Below, piece by piece: positions 9,250 to 18,064 of a stretch of 64,000 bases of DNA. Below the pieces are notes generated by a model, which worked only from the letters and a program-made list of their open reading frames with translations, ran no database searches and had not been told where the DNA came from. A program made the translations under genes and the position numbers. The stretch comes from Flavobacterium xueshanense (GTDB taxonomy: Bacteria > Bacteroidota > Bacteroidia > Flavobacteriales > Flavobacteriaceae): contig NZ_FONQ01000007.1 of assembly GCF_900112975.1 (NCBI RefSeq), forward strand, positions 96,147 through 160,146, in the 5' to 3' direction. Position 1 is the first letter of the stretch; each line of letters opens with the position of its first letter.

Positions 9250-9292
9250 AAAAATATTATATACGCAATGCAATCCTTTTTATAAAAATTAA

Positions 9293-10360
9293 TTAAGATT
9301 TATAATCCAGAAACGCCTTAAGAATTAATTCATTTTCAACCGATTGATTGATTTTTATTTTTCCTATACCTTCAATCAATACAAATTGAATGTTGCCGTA
9401 CTCATTTTTTTTGTCATGAATAAGTAGTTCCAAGATAGGTTCGATATCCTTTTCTTCAAAAATGATGTCGTCATATATAGACTTGATGCAGGATTTTATC
9501 TCGGAATATTCTTCTTTATTGATTAGTTTTTTATCCAATGAAATGAAACTTTCTAATATCATCCCAACGGCAATGGCTTCTCCGTGCAGCAAAGTAGTTT
9601 TATTTTCATTTTCCAGAAAATAACTTTCAATGGCATGACCCAATGTGTGACCAAAATTCAATGCTTTTCGGATATTTTTTTCGGTAGGATCTTGAAGGAC
9701 AATTTCATTTTTTATTTCAACCGAACGGTAAATCAATGTGTCAAAATCAGCAAAATCTATAATTTTTAAATCTAGAAATTGTTCCCAATATTTCTTATCG
9801 TATATTAAACCGTGTTTCAGCATTTCGGCAAGACCCGAACGCATTTCGTTTTGCGGAACTGTTTCGAGATATTGAGTGTCGATAAGCACCATTTTTGGTA
9901 CATTGATAACGCCGATTTGGTTTTTTAGATTCCCTAAATCCACTCCGTTTTTACCTCCTACAGAAGCATCAACCATTGATAATAGCGTAGTAGGAACGTG
10001 AACAAAATCAATTCCACGTTTGAATGTCGAAGCAACAAATCCACCTAAATCAGTAACAACGCCACCACCGAGATTAATTACAAGACTTTTTCTGTCGGCA
10101 CCAAGTTCCGTTAATACATTCCAAATTTGGACACAAGTCTCAATATTTTTATTTTCTTCACCAGCATCAAATTCTATAATTTCAATCGTAAGATCAGTTT
10201 CCAAATATGGAAGAAAATTAGGCAAGCAAAACTCATTGGTATTGCTGTCTACAATAATAAATAGGTTGGAGTATTTATTTTCTTTTAAATGAAAGTTTAA
10301 TGCTTCGTATCCTTTTTCGTTGAAATGTATCGGATAACTGTTGGCTTGAATTGACTGCAT
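9293..10360 (-). CDS. aroB: 3-dehydroquinate synthase
   Basis: 355 residues, the normal bacterial length. The enzyme converts DAHP to 3-dehydroquinate in the second step of the shikimate pathway, using NAD and a divalent metal. Motifs present are GGGVVTDLGGFVASTFKRG near residue 98 (NAD site and substrate loop), VPTTLLSMVDASVGGKNGVD, a metal ligand in RSGLAEMLKHG, and the metal-binding histidine motifs LNFGHTLGHAIES and LLHGEAIAVGM. It is divergent from proline dehydrogenase, sharing a 92-base intergenic region, and is not in an aro operon here. Confidence 0.96.
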   Translation of the reverse strand: MQSIQANSYPIHFNEKGYEALNFHLKENKYSNLFIIVDSNTNEFCLPNFLPYLETDLTIEIIEFDAGEENKNIETCVQIWNVLTELGADRKSLVINLGGGVVTDLGGFVASTFKRGIDFVHVPTTLLSMVDASVGGKNGVDLGNLKNQIGVINVPKMVLIDTQYLETVPQNEMRSGLAEMLKHGLIYDKKYWEQFLDLKIIDFADFDTLIYRSVEIKNEIVLQDPTEKNIRKALNFGHTLGHAIESYFLENENKTTLLHGEAIAVGMILESFISLDKKLINKEEYSEIKSCIKSIYDDIIFEEKDIEPILELLIHDKKNEYGNIQFVLIEGIGKIKINQSVENELILKAFLDYKS

Positions 10361-10425
10361 CTTTATAGATTAATTGGAACCGCAAAATAAGGTAATTTTT
10401 GCTAAACAATATTCAAAACTCTGTC

Positions 10426-10433
10426 TATATTTG
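10426..10433 (+). promoter_or_regulatory. Promoter -7 element of proline dehydrogenase
   Basis: TATATTTG matches TAnnTTTG exactly and lies 19 bases before the ATG. TTTTTG at 10396-10401 is a possible -33 element, about 24 bases upstream, slightly longer than typical spacing. Confidence 0.65.
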
Positions 10434-10452
10434 TACAAAAATATAACAAATA

Positions 10453-11622
10453 ATGGAAAAAATATTCAATAATACACAAGTTGCCTTTTCATTAAAAAGT
10501 GATACCGAATTGGACAGAGCTTATTTTCTTTTCAAAATGATTGCAAATCAGCCACTGGTTCGTATTGGAACTGCGGTTACTAATTTTGCCCTGAAAGCAA
10601 ATCTTCCTGTTGAAGGTTTAATTCGCGCTACTGTTTTTGACCATTTTTGCGGAGGTGTAAATGAAGTTGATTGCCTTTCAGTGGTGGATAAAATGTACAC
10701 CAAGGGCGTTTCATCTGTTTTGGATTATTCTGTAGAAGGAAAAGAAGAGGAAGATCAGTTTGATGCTGCGCTTGAAATGACCTTAAAAACAATCGAATTT
10801 GCCAAAGAACGTCAAGCGATTCCTTTTGCCGTTTTTAAACCTACTGGTTTTGGTCGTTTTGAATTGTATGAGAAATTAGGAGAAAAACAAGTGTTAACTC
10901 CGGAAGAACAAGCGGAATGGAATAGAGTGGTAGAACGTTTTGATTTAGTTTGTAAAGATGCGCATTCTAAAAATGTTGCCCTTTTGATAGACGGTGAAGA
11001 AAGTTGGATGCAAGACGCTGCAGATGATTTAGTGACCGAAATGATGCGCAAATACAACAAAGAAAAAGCGATTGTTTTTAATACGTTGCAAATGTATCGT
11101 TGGGATCGTGTAGATTATTTGAAAAAATTGCATGAACAGGCAAAAAATGAAGGATTTTTTATTGGGATGAAATTAGTTCGTGGTGCTTACATGGAAAAAG
11201 AAATTGCACGTGCGGAAGAAAAAGGATATTCATCGCCAATATGCGCTTCAAAAGAAGATACAGATGAAAATTATGATGCAGCAGTTCGCTACATGATTGA
11301 ACACTTAAATATGATGTCAATTTTTGCAGGAACCCACAACGAATCCAGTACCTATACTTTAATGGAATTGATGCAGCAAAAAGGAATTAAAACAAACGAT
11401 GATAGAATTTGGTTTGGTCAATTGTATGGTATGAGCGATAATATCAGCTACAATTTAGCCGCTCATGGATATAATGTTGCTAAATATTTGCCTTTTGGTC
11501 CTGTAAAAGATGTGATGCCGTACTTGATTCGTCGTGCAGAAGAAAATACTTCGGTAGCCGGACAAACCAGTCGTGAACTAACATTGATTAAAACAGAACG
11601 CGATAGAAGAAAAGGGAAGTAG
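10453..11622 (+). CDS. Proline dehydrogenase (monofunctional)
   Basis: 389-residue FAD enzyme that oxidises proline to delta-1-pyrroline-5-carboxylate and passes electrons to the respiratory quinone pool. The beta/alpha-barrel motifs of PutA-type PRODH are present: FNTLQMYRWDRVDYL, the FAD- and substrate-binding KLVRGAYMEKE near residue 240, FAGTHNESS near 295, and the C-terminal substrate loop YLIRRAEENTSV near 360, whose paired arginines bind the proline carboxylate. The P5C dehydrogenase is not fused and not adjacent, as usual in Bacteroidota. It has its own promoter and stands alone, converging on the ABC exporter gene. Confidence 0.93.
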   Translation: MEKIFNNTQVAFSLKSDTELDRAYFLFKMIANQPLVRIGTAVTNFALKANLPVEGLIRATVFDHFCGGVNEVDCLSVVDKMYTKGVSSVLDYSVEGKEEEDQFDAALEMTLKTIEFAKERQAIPFAVFKPTGFGRFELYEKLGEKQVLTPEEQAEWNRVVERFDLVCKDAHSKNVALLIDGEESWMQDAADDLVTEMMRKYNKEKAIVFNTLQMYRWDRVDYLKKLHEQAKNEGFFIGMKLVRGAYMEKEIARAEEKGYSSPICASKEDTDENYDAAVRYMIEHLNMMSIFAGTHNESSTYTLMELMQQKGIKTNDDRIWFGQLYGMSDNISYNLAAHGYNVAKYLPFGPVKDVMPYLIRRAEENTSVAGQTSRELTLIKTERDRRKGK

Positions 11623-11635
11623 TCAAATAAAAATA

Positions 11636-11770
11636 GAATACGGATTACACGGATTTACTTCGTAAAAACACGGGTAAAAATTGATTTTAGTTGCATGAAC
11701 AGCAAGAAAAAATCAATTTTTATCCGTTTTTTCGCTTTTGCGAATTCGTATTATCAGTGTCCTAAAAAAA
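11636..11770. repeat. Imperfect intergenic palindrome with ACGGATT-type units
   Basis: Between two convergent genes, GAATACGGATTACACGGATT on the left is partly mirrored by ATCCG and GCGAATTCGTATT on the right. Inside it, AAAAATTGATTTT faces AAAATCAATTTTT. This is the type of CACGGATT-rich palindrome common between flavobacterial genes. It could end transcription from both sides. Confidence 0.5.
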
Positions 11771-11788
11771 TGATAAGGATCTTAAAAT

Positions 11789-13576
11789 TTAAGAATGGCT
11801 AAACTGTAAGTTACTTAAATTTTTATAAATCCCATTCTCTAAAGCGATTAATTCTTGATGCGTTCCTTGTTCTGTAATTTTTCCATTATCCAAAACTAAT
11901 ATTTGATCTGCACTGCGAATTGTCGAAAGACGGTGCGCAATGATAATACTTGTTCTTCCTTCCATCAAAATTTCAAGCGCTTCCTGAACTAGTTTTTCAC
12001 TTTCACTGTCTAATGAGGATGTAGCTTCGTCCAGAATTAAAATACTTGGATTTTTCAATAATGCTCTTGCAATTGCGATACGTTGTCGTTGTCCTCCTGA
12101 AAGTTTAATTCCTCTTTCTCCCACAATCGTTTCAAATTTTTCAGGGAAACTTTCAATGAAATTATAGGCATTAGCTTGTTTTGAAGCGGTAACAATTTCT
12201 TCTTCGGTGGCATTTGGTTTTCCATAAGCAATATTTTCTCTAATGGTTCCACCAAATAATATTACATCCTGCGGTACAATACTCATGTTTCCACGAAGGT
12301 TTTCTAAATCAAAATCATAAATATTTTTTCCGTCAACCAATATTTCTCCTTCATCAATATTATAAAAACGCAATAAAAGCGAAGCAATTGTCGATTTTCC
12401 AGTTCCGCTAGGACCTACAATGGCAATTTTTTGACCAAAATTAGCAGTAAAACTGACGTCTGTCAATACTTTAATTTCTTTTCTGGAATGATAACTGAAC
12501 GCGACATTTTTGAACGTAACGTTTCCTTTTATTTTTTGAGTTTTATCAACATTTTGAACTGAATTAATTTTTTCAGGATTTTCATCCAATAATTCAAAAA
12601 CTCGTTCTGTTGCGCCAATTGCTTTTTGAATTTGGGCATAAAGCTCCGCAATTCCACCAAAAGAAGCACCAACAAAAGTGGAATACAATACAAAAGAAAT
12701 CAATTGTCCCACGCTCATTTCCCGGCTGATGCTCAATCGAACACCGTACCAAACAACGGCCACAATGGCTCCGAAAAGACAGAAAATAATGAATGAAGCA
12801 AAGTAACCACGATATTTTCCGCCTTTAATGGCTATTGTAACAACTTCTTTTATTTTTCCGTTGTAACGGGCAATTTCGTACCATTCATTGGCGAAAGCCT
12901 TTACGATACTGATACCTTGCATGGTTTCTTCAACAATCACCTGACTTTCGGCTACTTTATCCTGAACGTTTTTCGAGTATTTTCGAATAAATCGTCCAAA
13001 AATAACTGCAGCAACAGCAACAAGCGGAACTACGGATAACATCAGCAACGTCAATTTGATACTTTCATTTGCTAATAAAAGAATACCTCCAATAATTAAA
13101 ATGAATTGTCTTAAAAATTCTGCTATAGTGGATGTTAAGGTGTCTTGTATTTGGGTAATATCAGAACTGATTCGGCTGTTTAATTCACCAACACGCTTTT
13201 GCGAAAAAAATGACATGGGTAACTTTACAAGATTGCTATACAATGATAATCTAAGATTAGCTAAGGTATTTTCAGTAAAATTGACAAATAAATACAATCT
13301 AAAAAATGAAAATATCGATTGAAGAAATAAGATTAATATTAAACCTCCAGCAATCATGTTAGCTTGGGAGTTATCTTTATTTTTCACGCAATCTATCAAC
13401 ATTCCCATTAGTTTAGGAAAAGCAAGCGCAGTAGCCCCAGTAAACAATAAAAAAACTAATCCTACATAAAATTTCCAACGGTGATTTCCTGCATATCGAA
13501 ATATTACAGTTGCTTTTTGGAGTGAAGTTGCAGTAATTTTTGATTTTGGTAAATCGTTTTCTTTGAACCTGGCCAT
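11789..13576 (-). CDS. ABC transporter, MsbA/multidrug-exporter type half-transporter
   Basis: 595 residues with the fused layout of type IV ABC exporters. Six membrane segments lie in residues about 30-330, with an EETMQGISIVKAFANE coupling helix. The nucleotide-binding domain follows, with Walker A GPSGTGKST near 390, the signature LSGGQRQRIAIARALL near 495, Walker B ILILDEATSSLDSESE and an H-loop AHRLSTI. It should act as a homodimer in the inner membrane exporting a lipid or hydrophobic compound; substrate specificity cannot be told. A TACATTTG element (13594-13601, minus strand) is just upstream of the ATG and fits a monocistronic unit. Confidence 0.9.
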   Translation of the reverse strand: MARFKENDLPKSKITATSLQKATVIFRYAGNHRWKFYVGLVFLLFTGATALAFPKLMGMLIDCVKNKDNSQANMIAGGLILILFLQSIFSFFRLYLFVNFTENTLANLRLSLYSNLVKLPMSFFSQKRVGELNSRISSDITQIQDTLTSTIAEFLRQFILIIGGILLLANESIKLTLLMLSVVPLVAVAAVIFGRFIRKYSKNVQDKVAESQVIVEETMQGISIVKAFANEWYEIARYNGKIKEVVTIAIKGGKYRGYFASFIIFCLFGAIVAVVWYGVRLSISREMSVGQLISFVLYSTFVGASFGGIAELYAQIQKAIGATERVFELLDENPEKINSVQNVDKTQKIKGNVTFKNVAFSYHSRKEIKVLTDVSFTANFGQKIAIVGPSGTGKSTIASLLLRFYNIDEGEILVDGKNIYDFDLENLRGNMSIVPQDVILFGGTIRENIAYGKPNATEEEIVTASKQANAYNFIESFPEKFETIVGERGIKLSGGQRQRIAIARALLKNPSILILDEATSSLDSESEKLVQEALEILMEGRTSIIIAHRLSTIRSADQILVLDNGKITEQGTHQELIALENGIYKNLSNLQFSHS

Positions 13577-13593
13577 TATTTATTGTTTAAAGC

Positions 13594-13601
13594 GCAAATG
13601 T
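13594..13601 (-). promoter_or_regulatory. Promoter -7 element of the ABC exporter gene
   Basis: The minus strand reads TACATTTGC, matching TAnnTTTG, 17 bases before the ATG at 13576. Confidence 0.6.
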
Positions 13602-13740
13602 AAGACTATAACAAATCAATACAAAAAAATACTTAAGATTCATGCCTCACATAAAGCGCTATTGTAGAGGATTCAGGCAAATAAAGCCAATATTTTATTG
13701 ATTTTTTTACGGATTTGCTTGCAGATACCATTTCTAGCTG

Positions 13741-13748
13741 TATATTTG
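13741..13748 (+). promoter_or_regulatory. Promoter -7 element of the tRNA-Val gene
   Basis: TATATTTGC matches TAnnTTTG exactly and lies 39 bases before the mature tRNA start. Confidence 0.65.
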
Positions 13749-13787
13749 CACTCGCAATAAGGAAATGAAAATGACCGCATTGTTTTA

Positions 13788-13865
13788 GGGCGATTAGCTC
13801 AGCTGGTTCAGAGCACCTCGTTTACACCGAGGGGGTCGGGGGTTCGAACCCCTCATCGCCCACCA
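13788..13865 (+). tRNA. tRNA-Val (anticodon UAC), CCA encoded
   Basis: A complete cloverleaf can be folded. The acceptor is GGGCGAT with ATCGCCC, the D-stem GCTC/GAGC, and the anticodon stem CCTCG/CGAGG with loop TTTACAC (anticodon TAC in DNA). The T-arm is GGGGG-TTCGAAC-CCCTC, followed by discriminator A and an encoded CCA at 13863-13865. The end of a decayed serine recombinase abuts and runs into its 3' half on the opposite strand, as expected if an element once integrated at this tRNA gene. Confidence 0.97.
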
Positions 13866-14460
13866 TAAGAGACAAAGAAGAAATATTCTCCTTTGTCTCT
13901 TTTTTATTGCTATCTATGTGCTTGTTAATCAAATACAATAGCTGAACAGCTTCGTTAATTCTTGTGGTTCGAAATCCAGTTCCATTAAATGTTAGATTTT
14001 CGGGATAAATTGAACCAATCAAACCCCTACATTCTTCAAATGTTCCGCCTTCATACCCTATACTAAGCCGCAATAGATTATCAATACCTTCATTCAAGAG
14101 CCCTTCTATATCTTCCTTTTAATTAGTAATGCTTGATAGTTTAGCTTCAAGTTTAGTAACTATAACACCATAATCAGATTTCATTTCCCTGTAATCCGAA
14201 GCATCAATTTGATTTGTTACAACTAATTTTCTTGCTTTAGAAAGCCTATTCTCATAATCTTTTATTTGAGCTAATAGTTGTCGTTTTTCACCTTGTATTC
14301 CTTTAGTTTGTTCTTTGTAAGCTTCGGCTATTAATACGGTATAAAGCTTTTTATATTCATGTCTGGCCAAATACATTTGGAGTTCATTTACAAATTGTTC
14401 ATTCACTGCTTCTGCTCTGAAGCGATGTGTACATCCTCCGAAACAATGATAATAAGAGTA
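13822..14460 (-). pseudogene. Serine site-specific recombinase, 3' part (decayed; interrupted by IS982-type element)
   Basis: Read on the minus strand, this is the C-terminal portion of a large serine recombinase. It runs YYHCFGGCTHRFRAEAVNEQ (end of the recombinase zinc ribbon), then a coiled-coil stretch, then SIYPENLTFNGTGFRTTRIN, the typical end of such proteins. A TAA at 14119-14121 breaks the frame, but the same frame continues directly into the last 90 codons, so this is a nonsense mutation and not a new gene. The terminal residues GDEGFEPPTPSV come from reading antisense through the tRNA-Val gene. The upstream half lies beyond the insertion element in the same frame once 1008 bases (element plus duplication) are removed. 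Confidence 0.85.
14453..14460. repeat. Target-site duplication, left copy (8 bp)
   Basis: TAAGAGTA sits directly before the element and is repeated exactly at 15461-15468 directly after it. Confidence 0.85.
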
Positions 14461-15460
14461 ACCCGTTGGGTGTAATTAAATTATTTGTGTTTTAATATTA
14501 TTAATTGGTCTATCAAAAATAAATTTATTGATGAATTGTACCAAAGTTAACTCTGCTATTTTAGCCAAAATTCTTGTTTTAAAACCTTTAAAAGATTTCG
14601 CATAATTTCTTCTAATCATAAATTGGTCGCACAATTGGGAAAATAAAGTTTCAATTCTTTTTCTTGATTTTCTAAAAATATATGGTTGTTTTTTATATCC
14701 TTTTTGATTTTTTCTCATTGGTGTTTCCAATTTGATATTTGCACTTTCAAATAAGTCTAATTGTTGTGTTGCAGACAAATAACCTCTGTCTCCAAGTAGC
14801 ACACAATCAGATAATTGATATTTTAAATCTTTTAACAAATGTACATCGTGAACACTTGCTTTTGTAATATCTATTGATTGAAAAACTCCTGAAATACTAC
14901 AAACTCCATGAAGTTTATAACCATAAAACCAAGTGTTTTGTGATGCACAAAAACCTTTGTCAGGCGCAGTGTGAAAGTCATCTTTACATATTTTTATTCT
15001 GTTATGTCTAGCCATTTTACAAATCTCAAGTGGCATACTGTCTACTATAAAATAGTTTTCAAATTCAATAAACTTTGAATACAAATGTTGTCTGATTTCT
15101 TCAGTAAAATGGAATAACTTTTTTCTCCTTTTATTGTATTGACTTCGCTCAATTAAATTAGGAATTTCTCCTTTTTGTAATTGATTAAAAAATGAATTTT
15201 CACTATCAATAGACATATATTCAGAAGTTAAGCTCAATGCAACTATTTCTAAATCAGACATCTTAAGTCTTCTTCCAGCTCTAATTTCTGTATTTAAAAC
15301 AATATTAAAAGAAGTAATAACTTCTAAAACTCTAAAATAATTTTTTACTATATTTGACATAGATATTGGGTTGTTTGGCGACATCAAGATACTGAAATTC
15401 AGCGTCTTGACCAATATCTAATCCCTTTATTTTACTTTAAAATAATTGCACCCAACGAGT
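14461..15460 (-). mobile_element. IS982-family insertion sequence, 1000 bp
   Basis: Terminal inverted repeats are visible: ACCCGTTGGGTGTAATT at the left end and, on the complementary strand, ACTCGTTGGGTGCAATT at the right end. They enclose one transposase gene. The element is flanked by the 8-bp duplication TAAGAGTA and has inserted into a serine recombinase gene. It looks intact and recent: the ends match at 15 of 17 positions, the duplication is perfect, and the transposase has no internal stop. Confidence 0.9.
14476..15360 (-). CDS. IS982-family transposase
   Basis: DDE transposase of about 294 residues from the ATG at 15360; a TTG at 15414 and an ATG at 15384 are alternatives. The acidic triad is visible: Asp in FIVDSMPLEICK, Asp in LLGDRGYLS, and Glu in RKRIETLFSQLCDQF, the last being the family's typical RxRxETxFSQL box. 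The N-terminal LEIVALSLTSEYMSIDSEN is also characteristic. It catalyses movement of the enclosing element. The reading frame is intact. Confidence 0.9.
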   Translation of the reverse strand: MSNIVKNYFRVLEVITSFNIVLNTEIRAGRRLKMSDLEIVALSLTSEYMSIDSENSFFNQLQKGEIPNLIERSQYNKRRKKLFHFTEEIRQHLYSKFIEFENYFIVDSMPLEICKMARHNRIKICKDDFHTAPDKGFCASQNTWFYGYKLHGVCSISGVFQSIDITKASVHDVHLLKDLKYQLSDCVLLGDRGYLSATQQLDLFESANIKLETPMRKNQKGYKKQPYIFRKSRKRIETLFSQLCDQFMIRRNYAKSFKGFKTRILAKIAELTLVQFINKFIFDRPINNIKTQII

Positions 15461-15468
15461 TAAGAGTA
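15461..15468. repeat. Target-site duplication, right copy (8 bp)
   Basis: TAAGAGTA, identical to 14453-14460, immediately outside the right inverted repeat of the IS982-type element. Confidence 0.85.
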
Positions 15469-15990
15469 ATATCTACTATGTCCTTTAGATTTGCTCCCAG
15501 AAAGAATCTTTGCGCATTTTGGGCATATAAGAAAACCCCGAACCGGGAGGTCTTTAATAGTTTCGACTTTTGGTCGGGATGTTTTTCCACGTCCATCAAG
15601 TACATCCTAGACTGTGTAGTAAAGAGCCTCCGAAATTATAGCTTCGTGTTGTCCCTTTACAAAAAAGCTCTCTTTATCCTTATACTTCGGTACAAATATC
15701 TTCCCACAGTACAAAGGATTGCGTACCGCGAGCCAAAAGCTATACATTTTTGTCTTAATACTTTTCTTTTTAGCTAGACGGTGTATATCTTCGGTACTGA
15801 ATATTCCTTTGGCTAATTCATGAAAAGCCCATCTCATAATTGATGCTTCGGGCTATTTGAGGGCAATGTATTTACTTCCATCTTCCTTTGATCTGTTCAC
15901 ATAACCAACCGGAGCTAGGCTCACATAACGACCTTCTTTTTTAGCTCTTCGCATCCCGTGAAACACATTTAATGCCTTATGCAATAGCTT
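15461..15990 (-). pseudogene. Serine site-specific recombinase, 5' part (N-terminal catalytic domain missing, two nonsense codons)
   Basis: On the minus strand this reads GMRRAKKEGRYVSLAPVGYV, the recombinase-domain opening, then RWAFHELAKGIFSTEDI, then a zinc-ribbon half (LICPKCAKILSGSKSKGHSR) up to the insertion element. Two in-frame stops interrupt it: TAG at 15853-15855 and TAG at 15607-15609. Sequence resembling the family resumes in the same frame after each. Nothing like the catalytic resolvase domain with its active serine is seen upstream; the coding signal is lost near a CAA/ACA run at about 16003-16020. The gene cannot make a working recombinase. Confidence 0.85.
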
Positions 15991-16002
15991 CATGGTGCGG
16001 GA

Positions 16003-16020
16003 CAACAACAACAACAACAA
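16003..16020. repeat. Short CAA trinucleotide run
   Basis: Five to six tandem CAA/ACA units mark the point where the recombinase remnant ends and the efflux promoter region begins, and may be a deletion junction. Confidence 0.5.
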
Positions 16021-16116
16021 AATTTAAATTTTCATTAATTTTTTACGCAAAAAACGGATTTCAAAAAATTATAACATTTAGTTAATTGTTAAAATAAACT
16101 TAAACAAAGTTTTGAT

Positions 16117-16151
16117 AACTATTTTTTCATAAATTTGTTAACCAAATAGTT
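16117..16151 (+). promoter_or_regulatory. Promoter with overlapping palindromic operator for the TetR/efflux operon
   Basis: The -7 element TAAATTTG (16130-16137, exact TAnnTTTG) lies between the two arms of a perfect inverted repeat, AACTATTT (16117-16124) and AAATAGTT (16144-16151). A second small palindrome, GTTAAC, is inside. The ATG of the TetR gene follows 20 bases later. This layout is what self-repression by the TetR protein would require; the operator role is inferred. Confidence 0.6.
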
Positions 16152-16171
16152 AAACCGTATAATTAAACAAC

Positions 16172-16783
16172 ATGGATAAAATAAAAACTGAGAATACTGA
16201 AACAGAAATATTAAATGCAGCAAAGGAAATTTTCCAGTTAAAAGGTATGGCTGGCGCCAGAATGCAGGAAATTGCAGATAAAGCGAAAATTAATAAAGCA
16301 TTGTTACATTATTACTATAGAAGCAAACAACTTTTATTTGAGGCAGTTTTTAAAAGTGCTTTTACACTATTGGCGCCTCAATTAAACAAAGTATTGAATG
16401 ATGACAGCGATTTATTTGAAAAAATAAGAAGATTTACTGAAAATTATGTCTCGTTTGTAATCAAACATCCCTATTTGCCAAATTTTGTAATTCAAGAATT
16501 AAATAAAAATCCAGAGTTTGTAGTAAAGCTTCGATCAGAAAAAAATTTTCCTTCTATTGATAAATTCAAACTTCAAATTAGTGATGCTATCAAACAAGGC
16601 GTTATTAAACCAATAGAAGCGGAACAATTATTTATCAATATAATATCTTTAAATATTTTTCCATTTATAGGAGAACCACTTTTAATGGCTCTTGTTAATG
16701 TGGACAAAGAAAGCTACAATAAAATATTGCAACATCGCAAAACAGAAGTGGCGGAGTTTATTATTAATTCTATAAAAATCTAA
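16172..16783 (+). CDS. TetR/AcrR-family repressor of the efflux operon
   Basis: 203 residues. The N-terminal helix-turn-helix covers about residues 10-55 (ILNAAKEIFQLKGMAGARMQ, then INKALLHYYYRSKQLLFEAV), and the rest is an all-helical ligand-binding domain. It is the first gene of a same-strand series and the TolC gene starts three bases after its stop. The family typically binds a palindrome over its own promoter and lets go when a toxic ligand binds; such a palindrome is present at 16117-16151. By position it is analogous to CecR (YbiH), which controls ybhG-ybhFSR in enterobacteria. The inducing compound is unknown. Confidence 0.88.
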   Translation: MDKIKTENTETEILNAAKEIFQLKGMAGARMQEIADKAKINKALLHYYYRSKQLLFEAVFKSAFTLLAPQLNKVLNDDSDLFEKIRRFTENYVSFVIKHPYLPNFVIQELNKNPEFVVKLRSEKNFPSIDKFKLQISDAIKQGVIKPIEAEQLFINIISLNIFPFIGEPLLMALVNVDKESYNKILQHRKTEVAEFIINSIKI

Positions 16784-16786
16784 GTT

Positions 16787-18037
16787 ATGAAAAATAAGTT
16801 AGTCATATTATTGCTATTTCTATTATCAATAAGTTCAAATGCACAACAAATTTTGACTTTGGAAGATTGTTATACATTAGTTAATAAAAATTATCCTTTA
16901 TCAAAACAAACGGGATTATTACAACAAAAATTAAGCTATGAAATCGAGGCGCTAAGCAAAGGGAAACTGCCAAAAATTGATGTAAACGCTCAGGCAACTT
17001 ATCAAAACGAGGTAATAGGATTACCCGCGACATTACCCGGAGTGGAACCTTTAAATAAAGACCAATACAGAGCGACTTTAGATGTAAATCAATTAATCTA
17101 TAATGGAGGTAGAATTGATGCAAATGCTAAATTAAAAGAAGCACAGGGCAAAACACAACAACAACAAATTGAGGTTAGTTTATATCAATTAAAAAGTAGG
17201 ATTAATCAATATTATTTCTCTATTTTATTACTTCAAGAAAAGAGCGCCTTATTGTTGTCTAAAAAGGAGTTACTTGAATCGAAAGTTAAAGAAGTACAAT
17301 CAGCGGTAAAATTTGGTGCTATTCTTCCAGCATCCGAACAGGTTTTGGAGGCTGAAATCATTAAAATCAATCAGCAGTTAACGGAAATTAAATTTGAAAA
17401 AATAAAATTACTAAATAACCTTTCTGAATTAACTTTTACAACAATTGATTCCGACACAATTTTATTACAACCCAATTTTAATTTTATAAATACAGCAGCA
17501 ACAAGGCCAGAACTTGTTTACTATGACTTCCAAAATCAACAATTAGAGTTTTCTAAAAATGTAATTTCCAAGTCTAATCTTCCTAAAATAAATGCTTTTG
17601 GTCAAGCCGGTTACGGAAATCCAGGATTGAATATGTTAGATAATTCTTTTCAGACTTTTTATGTGCTGGGCTTAAAAGCCAATTGGAATGTTTTTGATTG
17701 GGGTAAAAACAAAACAGACATAAAGGCATTGGATATTTCAAAAGAAATAGTGACATCAGAAAAAGAAACATTTGAACTGAATAGCAAAATGCAATTAGAA
17801 GAGCTCGATTATGAAGTTAAAAAAATGGAACAACTCATACTTTCTGATAGCGAAATAATTATAATACGTGAAAAAATCATGAAATCCTCTGATGCTCAAA
17901 TGAAAAATGGTGTTATAACCTCGTCAGAATATCTTATAGAATTAACCAATCTGTTTGAAGCAAAAAATATTTTAAACACGCATGAAGTCCAATTATCGTT
18001 AGCCAAATCGAGTTACGAAATAATCAAAGGAAAATAA
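16787..18037 (+). CDS. TolC-family outer-membrane efflux protein
   Basis: 416 residues with a signal peptide (MKNKLVILLLFLLSISSNAQ, likely cleaved after NAQ). Two OEP repeats of long amphipathic helices and beta-strands follow, beginning ILTLEDCYTLVNKNYPLSKQ. The family forms trimeric channels through the outer membrane that take substrates from an inner-membrane pump by way of a periplasmic adaptor. It lies between the TetR and HlyD genes, giving the tripartite set together with the ABC genes further down. The start three bases after the TetR stop suggests translational coupling. Confidence 0.9.
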   Translation: MKNKLVILLLFLLSISSNAQQILTLEDCYTLVNKNYPLSKQTGLLQQKLSYEIEALSKGKLPKIDVNAQATYQNEVIGLPATLPGVEPLNKDQYRATLDVNQLIYNGGRIDANAKLKEAQGKTQQQQIEVSLYQLKSRINQYYFSILLLQEKSALLLSKKELLESKVKEVQSAVKFGAILPASEQVLEAEIIKINQQLTEIKFEKIKLLNNLSELTFTTIDSDTILLQPNFNFINTAATRPELVYYDFQNQQLEFSKNVISKSNLPKINAFGQAGYGNPGLNMLDNSFQTFYVLGLKANWNVFDWGKNKTDIKALDISKEIVTSEKETFELNSKMQLEELDYEVKKMEQLILSDSEIIIIREKIMKSSDAQMKNGVITSSEYLIELTNLFEAKNILNTHEVQLSLAKSSYEIIKGK

Positions 18038-18064
18038 AAAAAGAATCAGAAAAAATTTTTAAAA

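Noticed and set aside
13822..14097. A 91-codon minus-strand frame ending in GDEGFEPPTPSV
   Set aside because: It is the last piece of the decayed recombinase, in the same frame after a nonsense codon, and its end is antisense tRNA-Val, not an independent protein.
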